Shown: positions 1-28,000 of the stretch, piece after piece
Numbering within the stretch: the first letter of the stretch is position 1
Layout: each line of letters opens with the position of its first letter
Assembly (NCBI GenBank): GCA_025642075.2
Contig: JAODUO010000130.1
Span: forward strand, 478,113-542,112
Direction: 5' to 3'
Length of the DNA: 64,000 bases
Origin: Ridgeia piscesae
Lineage: Eukaryota > Annelida > Polychaeta > Sabellida > Siboglinidae
Position numbers and translations under genes: made by a program
Notes under the pieces: generated by a model
Databases searched by the model: none
What the model saw: only the letters and a program-made list of their open reading frames with translations
What the model was told of the DNA's origin: nothing

Positions 1-53
1 GTCATATAGATTTGTTTCAGTTGTTGACGATCTGCCAGAATTAATAAGAATAA

Positions 54-13897
<13,844 letters not shown>

Positions 13898-16617
13898 CTG
13901 TTTAAAGTATACCTGGTGCTGCAATATTTTACATTTGTTATCTGAAATTAAGATATGACCTCACGGTCACGATTAAGCCATGTACTTCACAACATGTTTA
14001 TTTTACCATGCACCATGTGTTTCAGTGATCTTTCAGGCGGTTGTGTTAATGCCTGTATTGTGTAACTAATGCCTAATGGGTTAATAAGGTTATTGAAGGC
14101 AATTTGTTTAGTGAATTGACCTGAATAGAAAGGTGATCATAACAGCAAATACAACATTTTACATTGTGTGCTGGTGAATTTAGCACTGAAGCAACAGTAA
14201 GAAGAGGTTGGCATGTGTTCAAAATGTGCAGTCTTACTATTGGTGTTCATCACATTACTTTGATATAATGCTGAAAAAATATTTTATGTAAGCTATATTA
14301 TTAATATTGTATAAGGAAATATTGATTAACTTGCACACACAGGGACCAATGATTGTACGGGTTGCTTATTCTGTGGTAACCAACATTATTTTACTGTCTT
14401 CAAAAGACATTTCATGTATGATAGTGTATTTGCTTGTACAGTTTCTGAGTGTGGTGGTGTAGTAGTTCGCACATCCGCCTCGCATGCCAGCGCCATGAGG
14501 TAGACACTCGCACTGAACTGGCATGTTGTATGTGCATAAAACCAGACTCAAAGTTGTCGATTGTATTCCTTTTGATTCTGAAGTCATGATGTTGTCCGTT
14601 GTGTCTCACTTAGGTACATAAAAGATCCATAGAGGGTGACAAGCATCATGGTAGTTACAACCCACTGTGTCTGTACAGAAAGGTAGTCTAGATGTGTGAT
14701 ATTCTCAAAAAGTCTGACTGGTTGAATGAGATATCACAAGAAATGGACATTTACAGACTAGTCAATTAATAGAATATTGCTGACACCATAACATTTTTTT
14801 TAAATAAAATATTATTTTATGCCATGTAAAATGTGACTTAGAAACGGTGTTGGATTCTCAGCAACTTGATTGGACTTACGCTGTACAACTATACCACTTG
14901 TATGAAAAATAAAAGTTGTAACTTTTTGTTCAGATCTATTGAACTGATCCACATACAGTATGTCGTTTAAAGCACGGACTTATATGCATATAAGTCCATG
15001 GTTTAAAGGTTGCCTGTTTAGTACACCTAGCACTTATCAGGTGGTGCTGCACTACGGCTAGTGCAATCAAATTGAAATTGTTTAATTAAGTTACAGACTC
15101 AAAAGTGTTGCTATACAGAGCCGGGATAGTGGCAAAAGGAGGGTAAATGGGGCCATATTGACATTAGGGACCACTTGCCACTAAATAGTGACTAGTGGAG
15201 CAAAATGGGGCTTATGGCACTGACTAAAGGGCACTGGTAGCACAAAGGGTGGCTAGTGGCATTTAGAGGGGGTAATATTGGTATCGAACAGCCAGGGTTG
15301 GTAGCATCAAAGGGGATGGTGCTACTACTTATATTATCTTATTAATTGTTCTGTTCCGCTTTAATCTTAAATCTGATAAGATAAAATAGACTAAGTCTTG
15401 ATGTTTTTCTTATATTTTTTAAGAACAATATGCCGTAGTGTTATATTTGCAAGCAGCCATATGGACCTGGTGGACACCTTTTTAAATCTAGTTTGGCAGA
15501 TGATTTTTACTTCCATTAGTATATGCCTTGGCACATACCTCCACCCTATTATATATATTATCCTTTTTTTTTACGTAATGACAAATTACCTGCATGGCTT
15601 AATTTGTTTTGCCATTTTTTGGGTGTGGTTTTTACGAGGGGTTTGCTAACAAAATTATCATAATTGACACAGTCACGTATAGACGATAGCCATAATCTTT
15701 TAGTCATGTTAAACTGTCGATTATGTAGAACTTCAAATAAAATAAAAGCCTAGTAAAGACAATTCAACGATTACTGCAACAGCAACATGGGAAATTGCAC
15801 GTGTTGTTGATTTGACATTATGCAAATACGCAGTTGCTGGCGGGTCGCAAAGTGCTTGGTCACGTGACGATTTATTTGGCATGTAGGGGGTCTGGGCATG
15901 CGCAATCGGGATGTATCCATGCCGCGAATACAATGTTTGACAGTTCGACTTCAAAGAGTTGCGTTTCCTGCCGTTTTGCGCACATATTTAGCAAATCTTT
16001 CACGGAAAAGGGATATACAGGGTAATTATGTTCACTTGGCAGTACATGTGATAAAATAATTGCTTGAAGGGAAGCGAAACGTAGCTTTTGAATGAAAATG
16101 CCCTTTCCATCCTTGGCAAGTGACAGTGTGCGAGGCCGAGGTTCGAGTGTGCGTTCGCTCGCCTGGCTCTTCACACTCGTTCAAAGGGTCTGGTACGTTC
16201 GATGGTTCGACTAGTATAATATTATAGTTCTGAGGCCTGTATAGTTTCACACAATAAATCACAACACTTGATTTAAGCGTTTGACGTATTACATGCAAGT
16301 GGTATTACAACGTGTCCTTAACGTATGCCGTGCTTATAAATTATGTACTTTTCATGTCATAACGGGGCCTGCCGTGTAACCCTAGCTGTCCGCTGTGTAA
16401 ATCCTAAAATAATTATCTAAATTGTAAATGACTAATGCAAGGCTTTGTTACATTTGAATCATGATTTATGTGTGATCCTTTGCATCCCTACTTCCCTAGC
16501 ATAGTTTGGTAAACATCACTTGAAACTGAGTAGAATTGATCTATATATGTGGGAGTAGCTTGCCTGACAATGTTTTACAATATGTTCTGGTCACCGACAG
16601 GCTTTCTTTCCTTTCAG
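13898..16617. other. XYLB 3' UTR and XYLB-GLIS2 intergenic region
   Basis: The 3' UTR of XYLB starts at 13898; a candidate poly(A) signal AATAAA is at 14908-14913. A tRNA-like stretch near 14445-14530 (GGTGTAGTAGTTCGCACATC, CCTCGCATGC) may be a SINE head. From about 15780 to 16200 CpG dinucleotides become frequent against AT-rich flanks, so this may hold the GLIS2 promoter and a non-coding first exon. No coding sequence is seen. Confidence 0.5.
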
Positions 16618-19600
16618 ATGGGAAACGAGACAGGGGCTGGAGACCGGAAAGGACACTGCAACGATAGAAAGAAAGAATGCAGTCCCAATGGAAAAGTATT
16701 GCCCAGCCACCTGGTGGATACAAAGCACAACGGTGAACTATAAATCATTGAAAAATCATTAGAAAAATAATTGTGGAGTGTATATAATTTATCTAAAAAA
16801 AATTCCTTCTAGAATTGTGTAGCTTTTTGGGACGATTTTCATCATATCCTGATTTGCTATGGATTTACTTCAAATGAAAAAGTACACATCTCTCACATAC
16901 AACACATAATGTTCATTGACAAACTTATAGCCCCTGCTAAACCACAAATACCATTGATACTGAGCTGACAAGATGCAGTTGGATATTGTTTGATGAAAGG
17001 CAATTTTTTTACATTGTAAAAAAATTGTTTACAATAAATTTTAAAAACTAACAAAGATAAAACAATTCATATCTAGAATACACATTTCATTGTAATTATC
17101 TTCTCCAATTGGTAAATCGAACGTCGGTCATGCAAAGACGCAATTAAATAACTTGACATAAGTGGCTGGAAGGGATATACTGGTACCTTATCAATATTGA
17201 TGAGTTAACATGATGTGTTTTGTGTTTGTTTATGTGTATTCATGTCTTTACTTTCTTACCTTTTGTTCAGGAGACGTCTTGGAGAAAAGCACACATTCAA
17301 AACCACTTGTGTCTGCAGCCAGTGATGCCGCAGACATCTTGGAATGTCTGCGACAACAACTAGCAAATGGGAACGCATCTTACATTTCTAAAATCCCAAG
17401 TGAAATGATAGCATATCCCGTCGACAAGTTAAACAGTTGCTGTGGTCATAAATCAGCCACAGAAGATGCTGCAGAGAAAAGTAGCGTGTCAAATGTCTCT
17501 TTTGGGATAGATGCTACAAAGGACCCATGTGAGGATATGTTGAACGATAAATGGAAGTCACAGCAAGTGCAAGCAGAGTCACAATCTCTCGTGTCTCAAT
17601 CAGAGGTCACAGTCAAAGGTCAGAGGTCAGTGACGAGCAGCTATTGTGGTCTGATGACAGGACTCACTGGAGAGGTACATGTTGCGTCCATTGGTCATCT
17701 GGACAGTTCTAGTGGACATGCAGTGGTGGACAGTCATCAGAGACTGCCTGTTTCAACGGCACTGGATCAGTCATGTGATCACTCAAACACTGGGGACGTG
17801 ACAAATATTAACACACCCAGACCCGGGGGTGGAAATTTGCTGGGCACAAAAAACTTTCATTGTGGTGGTCAAACAGTTGCCATTGCAACAAGTGGCCATT
17901 CTGTTGCCATGGCGACAGACTGCATGCAGTTAAACCAACTGCCTCTTTTAGCATCGTATGACAGTGCTATCGTGGTGCGTCGCAACGTCGTAGACAAATA
18001 TGCAGCATCTGACATCGGTTTGCTGCAGTCAAATGTGGTGACACAGCATGTCGATGGCATGGTCTTAGTGCCAGGATCTGCCCTGGTGGCAAGTTATGGC
18101 CTTACGGTTCCCGTGTCACATGTGTTGAATACAGCCGCCCTGTCAGATGTGATTCTAGACAACCAGTTACTTGCACAGACGGACACCAAGGACCGCACCA
18201 GTCCAGTGCATAGTCAGGTAAACTACCTACTACGTTCACAGGTAGGATCATAAATGCCCAACCTCCAGACCAGGTAACTTGGTAGCATTCCTCAGCAGCT
18301 ACAGTTCATTGTGTTCCTGATAAGGACAGACATCAAGCTATCTATTATCTAGTTGTTACTTTGATAGAGGGCTCTACGTAATAAATACACAGAAGGTGTC
18401 TCACAAAGCATTTTTACTGGATTGTTTTCAGGTTGTTGACGTTTTGCAATGTCACACCATCATCAAACTGTGGGTGATAGATACAGACCCTAGCTCGTTT
18501 GTGTAGCTCAGTGCAGTCATTAGGGCACCTTAAAACATTTTACTGTTTACCCCTCACCCCTGGCAGATTTTTTTATTCCAATGCCAGCTGCAACTAATCA
18601 CGTGAACAGGCAATCAAATTCCGTGCCTGATATATATGACTAAGTAGACACTGTATTGAGATGTCCAACAACTTGGCATAAGTGACTAAGTAGACACTGT
18701 ATTGAGATGTCCAACAACTTGGCATAAAAGTAGTATCATTCACAAAGAAGGTAACTTGATGTGGGTTACAATTGTTATGAACAGGATGCCAGCTGAATAG
18801 TATATTTGGGTAGTTGTAATCATCAAACACCCTTCTGTGTACTAACCTTTGTAGATGATCATGCTGCAAAGACACACTATGCAGTGTAACAGTAACACGC
18901 TGCAAACAATTGTGAAAACATTGCACTGTATATAATTGACATTCACCTCAACTTTACAACATTTTCTGGCTGTTTTCTGTCTTTCCAGCTGCCGTCTGTG
19001 AACTCCCGACTGCTGGCCGAGCCACGTCAGTGTCGTTGGACTCAGTGTCACCAAACATTTGACAGTATAGACGCACTTGTGAACCACGTCAATGACACGC
19101 ACGTGAAGATGGAGAGAGACGTGGAGTATAGGTGTCGGTGGGAGAACTGTCTTCGCAATGGCAAGGGCTTCAACGCCAGGTGAGGGACTGGCTGACAGAG
19201 GCGGGGGGGCAAGGGGAGAGATCAAAATTCAAAGCACCAGGGGACCAATCTTTAAAAAAAATGTGTTGTTAAATTTAATTATTTGTTTTCAAAACGCAAA
19301 TATCCAGTGCCATATTATAAAGAACACTATTTCCATGACACACCGGCGACAATGTCCCGCTGACGCGTCATAGTGTTGACAGTGTTCATGTATTCAAGGT
19401 CACGGTTAATGATCAAAATTGGTTTTAAAGAGCAAAATCGAGTTTAAGAGTTCATAACAACGTTGGTGAAATGGTCCCCAGGTTTTGTAGTTATAATCAC
19501 AAAAATGTAGAACAATTATTTTATTGATGCAGCTTATCTATGTGAAACATAAGCGCCTTTTACAGTGAGAATAAATTATGTCATGCCGGGAGAAAAACCA

Positions 19601-21790
19601 CTGTCAAGACTGTTTATTTCAGATTAGTTATGCTACTGAAATGCATTGTTCTTGAATTGGGATTTCCGGAGTGAAGTTATCCCTGCACAAGGATTAGATA
19701 CAGGGGGAAGGTTCCAGATGACTAAGGTGATAGGTAGCCATGTGTCTTGCACTCAACCAGTCGCTCAACTTAAAGCCACTTTCAGGCAACAAAACTGAAT
19801 TAGAACCGGCATGTAAATGACCACAAAGTGGCTTCGGAGACGTAACTTTATGCAGAAACCCATCCACCCATCATTTGGATGGGTAAAACCCCGTTGTGGA
19901 CAGGTAGAAATATTGGTGGTCGAGGAAAAATGAAGGAGCAAAAGAGGTTTTCAAAAATCATAGACATTGTCAGTTATGCCCTGAAAATGGGTGTCACGTG
20001 AGTGTTTGTAGTTTGTTTTAGGTCATAATGCACATCTCAACTGGCTTGTATGTGTGTGTGTTAACATCTATGTGTGCACCAAAAAAAGTGACTACTAAAA
20101 AAATTCATGCAAAAGGCCCCGTTTAGAGCAAAGACCAGAATCTACCTGCTGTTCATTAGGAGTGAAGACTGGTTTGTCCTGTTGTCATCTGAAGTGGTGT
20201 TGTCAGGTACAAGATGTTGATCCACGTGAGAACTCACACAAATGAGAAGCCACACAGGTGTGTGATGTGCGGGAAGAGTTTCTCACGCCTTGAGAATCTC
20301 AAAATACACAACAGATCACACACAGGTAAGATATAATACCTAAAGTGTCTGAGTAAAAACGGGGCCCCGAATAATTGGTAAAAAAAACATTATACAGTAC
20401 AATGCCCTTGATTCACAGCACAGATCTGGTATCCGGACCTACCTGGTACCTCAATTTTGTCATTAGAATAATGTTTTGCTTTTGTCCAAATTTGTACATT
20501 GTTAGTTTCATCCTTCCTAATCCCATGCATCTATATGTGACGAGAATATTGTAATTATTGTACTTCAATTTAGAAGCCTTTGTGTTACCACTGTGAACGA
20601 TATATCAATATATGTCGATGCAAACCAGATCGCTCTATGGGCTATAAAAGTGCAATATTTTCATAACACAAATATATCTGGGATTAAGTTAAATGTTGGA
20701 ACTAAAGCACAGACATATATAGTGTAGGCGAAAATGTCGTGATAATGACTTCACTGGTCAGTGCCAGGAAGATTACACACAAGTTTGATTTTAGATAACT
20801 GGAAGTTGAAACCTGTGCTTCTGACTATTTCGAACCTTAGAGGCTTCATGGTCTGTCAGGTAGTTACATCTCCCTGGGGTCAAGGTTCACTTGCCTCATT
20901 TTCATTTTCTTCCGTAAACTATTGACCTATGGTCTGTGGATGTACCATTTGGCTGTGTATTTAAAGGGAGGCGATCAGTTCCTCTACCTCTCCTGTCATG
21001 AAAGTTGTGTAGTTGAATCACAATGATGACCCCACACCAAATATGGGCAGTGACATACGACTGGGTGATGCCTAATGCCCTTCGTTTCTTCCTCCATATG
21101 TGTGAGGCGGTATTTATAAATATTGTTTTGTGTGCAGGTGAGAAACCATACATCTGTCCATTTGATGGCTGCAACAAGGCATACTCAAACTCGAGTGATC
21201 GCTTCAAGCATGTTCGCACCCACCAAATGGACAAGCCGTACTACTGCAAGATGCCAGGATGTACAAAGCGCTACACCGATCCAAGCTCCTTACGTAAACA
21301 CATGAAAATCCACGGTCACAACGTACAGCAAACGATCCCGCACAAGAACAGTGGTGCGACGAATGCGACGGCGCAGTCGAAACTACAGTTACCAGATTCG
21401 TCCACTGACACGAGCGACTTGTTGACAGTTTCCCCGAATGCGGCGCTAAGTCACTCCTTGCCGACGCAAGTGATGTCGCTGAGTGGTAACATGGTGCATG
21501 TGTCAACCCTAGCATCAAATCCACTCCTGTCATCGACAATGTTGACTTGTGTGCCGCAGTCACACACGACATCAACGCAGACCGATAACCCAGTTGTTGC
21601 CATGGCGAGGATCCTTGAACTGCCATCGAAGGAGCTCTCAGAGGAGGAGGAAGAAAAGACACAAGACCATCCTCTGGATCTGTCGACGAGTCCACTGTCG
21701 TCCCACGGTGCAGATGACAGCAGCAATGACAGTTGTCATGGTGCCACAATGGTGCTGCCATCTAGGTGGCAACTCATGAGTACAGAGTAA
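16618..21790 (+). CDS. GLIS2: GLIS2-type Kruppel-like zinc-finger transcription factor
   Basis: Nuclear DNA-binding transcription factor of the GLIS/GLI/ZIC group. Exons 16618-16732, 17271-18217 (or 18241), 18989-19179, 20207-20325 and 21138-21790 (TAA) join in phase to 2025 nt, 674 residues. The ATG at 16618 sits directly behind a strong acceptor, so a 5' non-coding exon is expected upstream. Five C2H2 fingers span about residues 369-516: finger 1 begins CRWTQC, finger 2 carries [15 protein letters not shown], finger 3 [15 protein letters not shown], finger 4 [16 protein letters not shown], finger 5 [18 protein letters not shown]. The HVND in finger 1, the short finger 3 and the YYCKMPGC start of finger 5 match GLIS2 rather than GLIS1/3. 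Flanks are Ser/Thr-rich and not conserved. A PLDLS motif at about 636-640 is a consensus CtBP-binding site. Tail-to-tail with PAM16. Confidence 0.93.
18637..18728. repeat. 46-bp direct duplication in GLIS2 intron
   Basis: Two adjacent copies of a 46-bp segment beginning TGACTAAGTAGACACTGT and ending ACTTGGCATAA. A small recent duplication with no obvious function. Confidence 0.8.
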
Positions 21791-22868
21791 CACTTCACCA
21801 ATCTCGACACTGTCAGAGATGTACATTTGATAATAATTTTTATATAATATTATTATGTTATAATTTTTATTGTGTTGTAAATCGGTAGAGTCCATTTAAG
21901 AGGATTCAGGTATCTTACATGGGCAGTCAACACCAAATAAGACAAATAAGCTACTCATGTGTTCATAATATTATGTTGATCATTTGCAGATATATAAAAA
22001 GAATATATTTTAATTAACTTCAAGGCTGACATCAGTAATTTTATTTGTGAAAAATTCCACAGAAATTGGTAATATTAAGGGTTTCTGTTTTTACAGATTA
22101 TTCAATACTAAATACAGTGTGACCATTAACAGTTTAAAGATTAAAAATTGTTTACAAACAGTTGTAATGTTAAAAGAATATTGGACCTACAAATTGATCT
22201 TGTTCATCCATATAATTCATCTTTAGATGTCACTACAATATTGTCACCTTGAAACTAACTCTTTCTTGCATGGTATGGTGTAGCGTGGCTGCTTTCCTGT
22301 AGTGTTTATCATGTCATTTTGGGATATGTTAAACATGTGATAATTGTTATTATTGGCATGTTGACTACTTTGATTCGTCTAACACCTTAATGTAAAGAAA
22401 TGTGGCTTTGTCAATTTTTTTGTTAAAAAATCACGTACGATTTCTGGGCGTAGATGTGGGACTGTAGCTTTAATTGTCCGTTATTACCTCTTTACTCAGG
22501 TCAGATTGGAACCAGTGCGGGACTTGGTACAGTGGAAACCAATGGCAGATTTCACCGGGTATTATGTCATTCATAATAGTTCTTACCAATGCTTTCTGCA
22601 ATAGGGACTTAACATAAAAACGTCTTGCCCATTTAGAACTCGGCATTAAAATCTTTTTTGTTAAAACCATTTACACTTTTTTGTTGAACTTTTGTTCTTC
22701 ACTCCTGACAGAAGGAGTGTCAACTGTAGAAATGTATGCTTGTTGTTCCCATTATTACAATGTGGTCACTTAAAACAAATATAGATTTTTCGCTCCAACA
22801 AATTTGCAATAGAGTTTGCATCCTGCTCCTGAAAATCAACAATTTGGTATATCTGTGTACAATTTGTG

Positions 22869-22907
<39 letters not shown>

Positions 22908-23504
22908 AGGTATAAAATTATTCATAATTATAAGTTACATATGGAATAGTTTGATATTAAAGCCTGGTGGCTTCATAAACGTGTACAGTTAGTGATTGGA
23001 AATATGGCTAAGTGTTCTGCCAGGCAAATCTACCAATTGTGTCATATTTATTGTGTTATTTATTAAATGTACATATTTTTACGTATTTCACAATAATTTT
23101 TGTGTAAATTATTTTACACAGCTACCATATACTGGTAGAATAAACTGAATGTTTACATTGGTTGTTTGTTTCATATTTACCGGTAGTTTTCACTAAAAAC
23201 AACACGAAGAAACCATTTTTGAACTAAAACAGTAAGAACCTTGAAATTGGTCTACATCAATGGAGCATTACAAAACGTACAGTATTATTGGTGAAATGAC
23301 TTGGTTTTCCCATTTCCACCGTAACCACTTTTCTATGAACATTCCCGAAGGGGTGGCCCACACAAAATCATTATGATATCAGCTGTCCCTGGCTCCTCCT
23401 AGACAGGTGCTTCACTCATTCCTTCATTTCCCTCCTCAGACTACTGTCGTCTCAACTACCAATTGGCGATTTCAGAAAACACGATGTATTAATTTTAGAG
23501 TTAT
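21791..23504 (+). other. GLIS2 3' UTR and flank
   Basis: AT-rich DNA without coding sequence. A plausible poly(A) signal AATAAA lies at 23139-23144, implying a 3' UTR of about 1.35 kb. An (AT)n microsatellite occupies 22871-22904. Nothing else is recognised up to the RTE fragment. Confidence 0.5.
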
Positions 23505-24362
23505 GAACATGTGTATTTGAAATCAGGACTAAGCCCATTCCTGTTTAGTGTGGTACTAGATGTCATCAGCGAAGAGTTCAGATGCGGGCTGCCATGTGAA
23601 CTGCTGATTGCTGATGATTTGGCAGTAGTAATAGATACAGAGGAGGAGATGGCTTGGTTGGCAGATTGGGACGGAGAGCAAGGGACTAAAAGTCAACACC
23701 GGGAAAACGGAAGTGATGGTCAGCAGCAGGAGAGGAACAAAAGCAAACATCAAAGACAGTCAAGGCCCGAGCCTCAGACAGGTGAAAAATTCAAATATTT
23801 AGGTGTCACCATCAGTGAAGAAGGGGATCAGAGGAAGCAGTAAGAGTCAGTGCAGCGTGGGGCAAGTGGAGAGACCTATCCGGAGTCATCAGTGACAAGA
23901 AAATGCCAAGGAAACTAAAGATCAAGCTCTACATGATTGTCATTAGAACAGTACTTTTGTATGGAGCAGAATGTTGGACAGTTAGAAAGAAGGAGGAACA
24001 GATTCTCGAGAAAACAGAGATGAGGATGTTGAGAAGGTGTAACACTGAGAGACAAAGTAAAGAATGTGGACATCAGGAATGAGCTGGGAGTGAATAGCAT
24101 AAATGAGAAAGAGAGATGAGACTACGCTTGTATATGGACATATGCAGAGAATGCAACGACGTGAGAGCAGTTGTTGACATGAGCTAAGTGATGGGGAAAA
24201 GAGCAAGAGGCAGACCAAGAGGAAGATGGATGGATGGCATCCCAAGGGACATGCAAGAATAGCGGATCACCCCGGATGATGGCCAGGACAGAACATCCTG
24301 GATGTCAAGAATTCGGACCGCTGATCCCCACCTAGTGGGGAAAAGCGAGGAAAAAGAAGATT
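23505..24362 (+). mobile_element. RTE-like LINE fragment (5'-truncated, frameshifted)
   Basis: Encodes the second half of a reverse transcriptase: LSPFLFSVVLDVISEEF, then CELLIADDLAVV (the catalytic DD in an ADD context), KYLGVTISEEGD and, in another frame, VLLYGAECWTVRKKEEQILE. A purine-rich tail with CCCCACCTAGTGGGG follows. Several frame changes show it is dead. It is the same family as the antisense copy at 10.6-11.0 kb. Confidence 0.8.
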
Positions 24363-25059
24363 TGAGATACACCTATCAATAACTTTGTCGTATTTGGAGG
24401 AAATACCAAAACAAATACTATAGCAAAAATGCAAGCAAATATAGAAGCCTATATTTGTGTGACTTGTCCGCAAACCGGTTTATTCTTGGCGGGAAAATTG
24501 GCGGATGTAGAGGTTTGAAATTGGTGGTGTATAAAATTTGAAAAACAAGCGGAAATATTGATTGATAAGTATTATTCTTGTGTTAAGGTTATTCATAAAG
24601 TTGTACTGGACATATATTGAGTAGTAGTTTTGGTTAAAGTTTGTTAGTTAACAGTATTTTTGAACAAATTAGTATAGTGGGTGATAATAGGGTAATCTAG
24701 GCTTCGACAAGTTGTAAACAAGATTGAGCAAATCTCTTTATTTGATATAGTATATAAGAGATAAAGCAATAAGAGTAACAACTACATATGTAAGATAATA
24801 CTGTGAATATGTATCATTGTTATTAAAAATAAACAAGCGTTTTAGTAGGAAACCCTTGTTTGTTTATATAGGTAGTGTCCAACGTTTCCGCTAGGGAACG
24901 GTACCGGGCCAGTACAAACTAAACTTATTGTTCATGGTAGCATAGGTAGTAAGTTGTTTATAACATAAAGTGTGCTGCAGTTGCTGTACACAATAAACAA
25001 ACAGACTTTCTAAAGACTAAGTTGGTTTAAACTAAGAGTTGATTTTGACAAATCGCAAT
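24363..25059. other. Probable 5' UTR/promoter region of the CR1 element
   Basis: AT-rich DNA with no gene. Its right part leads without a break into the ATG of CR1 ORF1 at 25060, so it may be the element's 5' UTR. The left boundary of the insertion cannot be placed. Confidence 0.3.
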
Positions 25060-28000
25060 ATGGCACCTGGCAAGCGGCAAGTGAAGGCAAGGAGGCACTT
25101 GGTGTGTAACCACTGCCACAGCTTGGTGGATTTTGCCGTATCGGGGTACGGAAAAACTTGGTCAGAGACAACGGAGGAAGGGTTTACGTTCCAATGTTCA
25201 AGGTGTTGGAAAGTGGACTGTCTGACAGCAGAGTTAGCTAGGCTAACGGATATTGTGAAGGGGATGGAGAGTGGAGGGAGGGTGATTGCAAGGACAACAG
25301 ATGGAGAAAGAACAACAGGAAACATGACATGCAGGAAGGTGACAGGGGAGAAAGTGACAGTAGAGAAGGAGGGAGGGACAAGGAGACAGGAGATGAGAGA
25401 AGTAGATGCGATAGGAGGAAAAACGAATGAAAGAAAGGAAGTGAGAGGTGATGTGACCAAACGGAAGTCAATAACAAGGACGATGACAGGAAGAAAAGAG
25501 ACCGGAAAGAAAGGAACAACAGAGAAAGCGACAGGGGGAAAGTCAGCAACCAGGGAGATGCAAAACGGAGGAGCTACTCTGAAGCAGTGATCGAGGGGGC
25601 ATTGAGAACAGAAAGGGTATTTATGGGAGACTCCATTTTGCGAAAGACAGACAGGACATTAAGCAAAGGAGAAGACGTTGTTGTTTGTCTTCCGGGGGCT
25701 AGGATAGAACATGTGACTGAACGGGTAGAGAACGTAGTGGGGCATGGCCAAGGGGGGACTATATTAGTACATGTAGGGACGAACAATGCAGACAGGGATG
25801 GAACAACCAGGATAGTAAAGAGATACAGAGAGTTGGTAGAGACACTGAAGAAGACGAGAGTTGAACAGATCATACTTTCAGGAATCTTGCCAGTGAAGAG
25901 GGGAAGGGGAACAACAGTTAGAAACTGCAAGAGGATGGCAATTAACGCACTATTAGAGCAGATGTGTGAAGAAGAAGGAGTTTGGATTTGTAGATTTGTG
26001 GGGATATTTTGTTGGGAAAGAATACATGTATATAATAATAATAATAATAATAACTTCTTATGCGCCAATATCCTCGAAGATCAAGCTCAGTGGCGCGACA
26101 AAACCAAGGGGTTAAGCAATTGCGTAAACGTAGAACAGTGCGTGAGTCGTTGATGAATGGACGAAGGTTCTAGGAAGCTAAGGAGGATAGGCAGCATTAA
26201 AGAGATATGTTTTTAGACATCGGCGGAAGGATACTATATTACCTTCCGACTTGACACTGACAGGAAGCGAATTCCACAGAGTCGGTGCAGCAACCGAGAA
26301 AGCTCGGGTCCCAGCTTTCGTCTTAACCCGAGGGATGTAAAGTGGGTTACTACTGGTTGAGCGTAGCTCTCTGGAATTCCTGGCTGGAGTTAGCATTGAG
26401 TTTAGATATGTTGGTTGTTTAGATGCGAGTGCTTGATAGGATATTGTGCAAATCTTGAAAATAATGCGATAATGCACAGGGAGCCAGTGCAATGATTTTA
26501 GAAGCGGCACCGAGCTAGAAAAACGAGGAGAACGCGTAACTACCCTTGCCAAGCAGTTCTGGACACGTTGAAGTCTTGCAATATCCTTGTTCGCTGTATT
26601 GTAAAGGAGGGAATTGCAGTAGTCAAGTCTGCTGCTTACTAGAGCTGTCGCGATGGTTTTAGCAACAGAAAGTGATAAAAATCTGCGAATACGACGAAGA
26701 TCACGGATATGGTAGAAACAGCAACGGCATGTTTTTGATATGTGCTGTTTGAAATTGAATATGAGAGATGGCCTCCATTGAATATGAGAGATGGCCTCCA
26801 TCTAAGCGGAAAGGGCGCAGCAGTGTTCTCCGAGAACCTTCTTCGATCGATGGACAATGGAACAGGTTGCAACTTTTTTAAACTAGTTTCGCAGGGTGGA
26901 TACACAGAGAAGCCAAATACTAGAGGCATAGATAAAGATAGCAAAAAGACATCAGCAAAGAACAGCCTGGAAAGCCCTACGGAATTTGGTTATAAATGTG
27001 TTTGTTTAAATGCAAGGAGCATAGTAAACAAAAAGAAATGAACTAAACATTATGGTAGAAGATATTGACCCTCACATAATAGGTATAACTGAATCTTGGG
27101 CCACACCCGATATATCAGATGCCGAATTAGGAATGACAGGGTATGTAATGTTTAGGAAAGATAGATTAGGAAGAAGGGGAGGCGGAGTTATTTTATATAT
27201 TAAAGAATCCATCCAAGCTTATGAAATAAAATTAGAAAAAGAAGCAGAATGTGAAGAAGCTGTCTGGTGTAACATAGTTACAGGAAAGTCAACATTAACT
27301 GTTGGGTTAGTGTATCGGAGTCCAAACATAAGCATTGAAGAGAATGAAAAAATACATAACGCTATCAAAGAAGTGAGTAAACGGGACTGTATTATTATGG
27401 GGGATTTTAACCATGGGCATATACAGTGGACATCTCTACAGAGTACCGGGAGAGAGGATCAAGAGTTTTTAAATTTAGTACAAGATAGTTTCCTTTCTCA
27501 ACCTGTGTTAGAAGCAACCAATTGCGAGAACGTGTTAGACATAGTATTGAGCTCACAGAAGGAATTTGTTGATAATGTCAAGATATGTGAGCCACTGGGG
27601 TGTAGTGATCACAACCAGATACATTTTATCATCAAAGTAAAGGGAGAACGGAATAGAAAAATAAGGTACAGGAAACATTTTCACAAAGGAAGATATAAGG
27701 ACATGAGGGAATATTTAGCAAAGATAGACTGGAATAACACACTGAAGAATAAGACAGCAACAGAATGCTGGAATATTTTAAAGAGTGAAATTGACTGCGT
27801 CGTTGACAAATTTGTCCCCTTGAAAAAACAGGGGAAACGGTCAAAGAAGAAACACTTATCGAAGGAAGCCATTAAAAAAATCAACTACAAGCAAATGATG
27901 TGGAAGACATAAAGACATACCGGAAGTGTAGAAGACTATAGCATTTATAAAGAAGCACTTAATCAAGCTACAGCTGAAATTAGAAATTCAAAGAGAAGCT

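Noticed and set aside
15398..15649. 83-codon hydrophobic frame on the plus strand
   Set aside because: Phe/Ile-rich because of local T-richness, with no homology, no splice context and no conserved motif.
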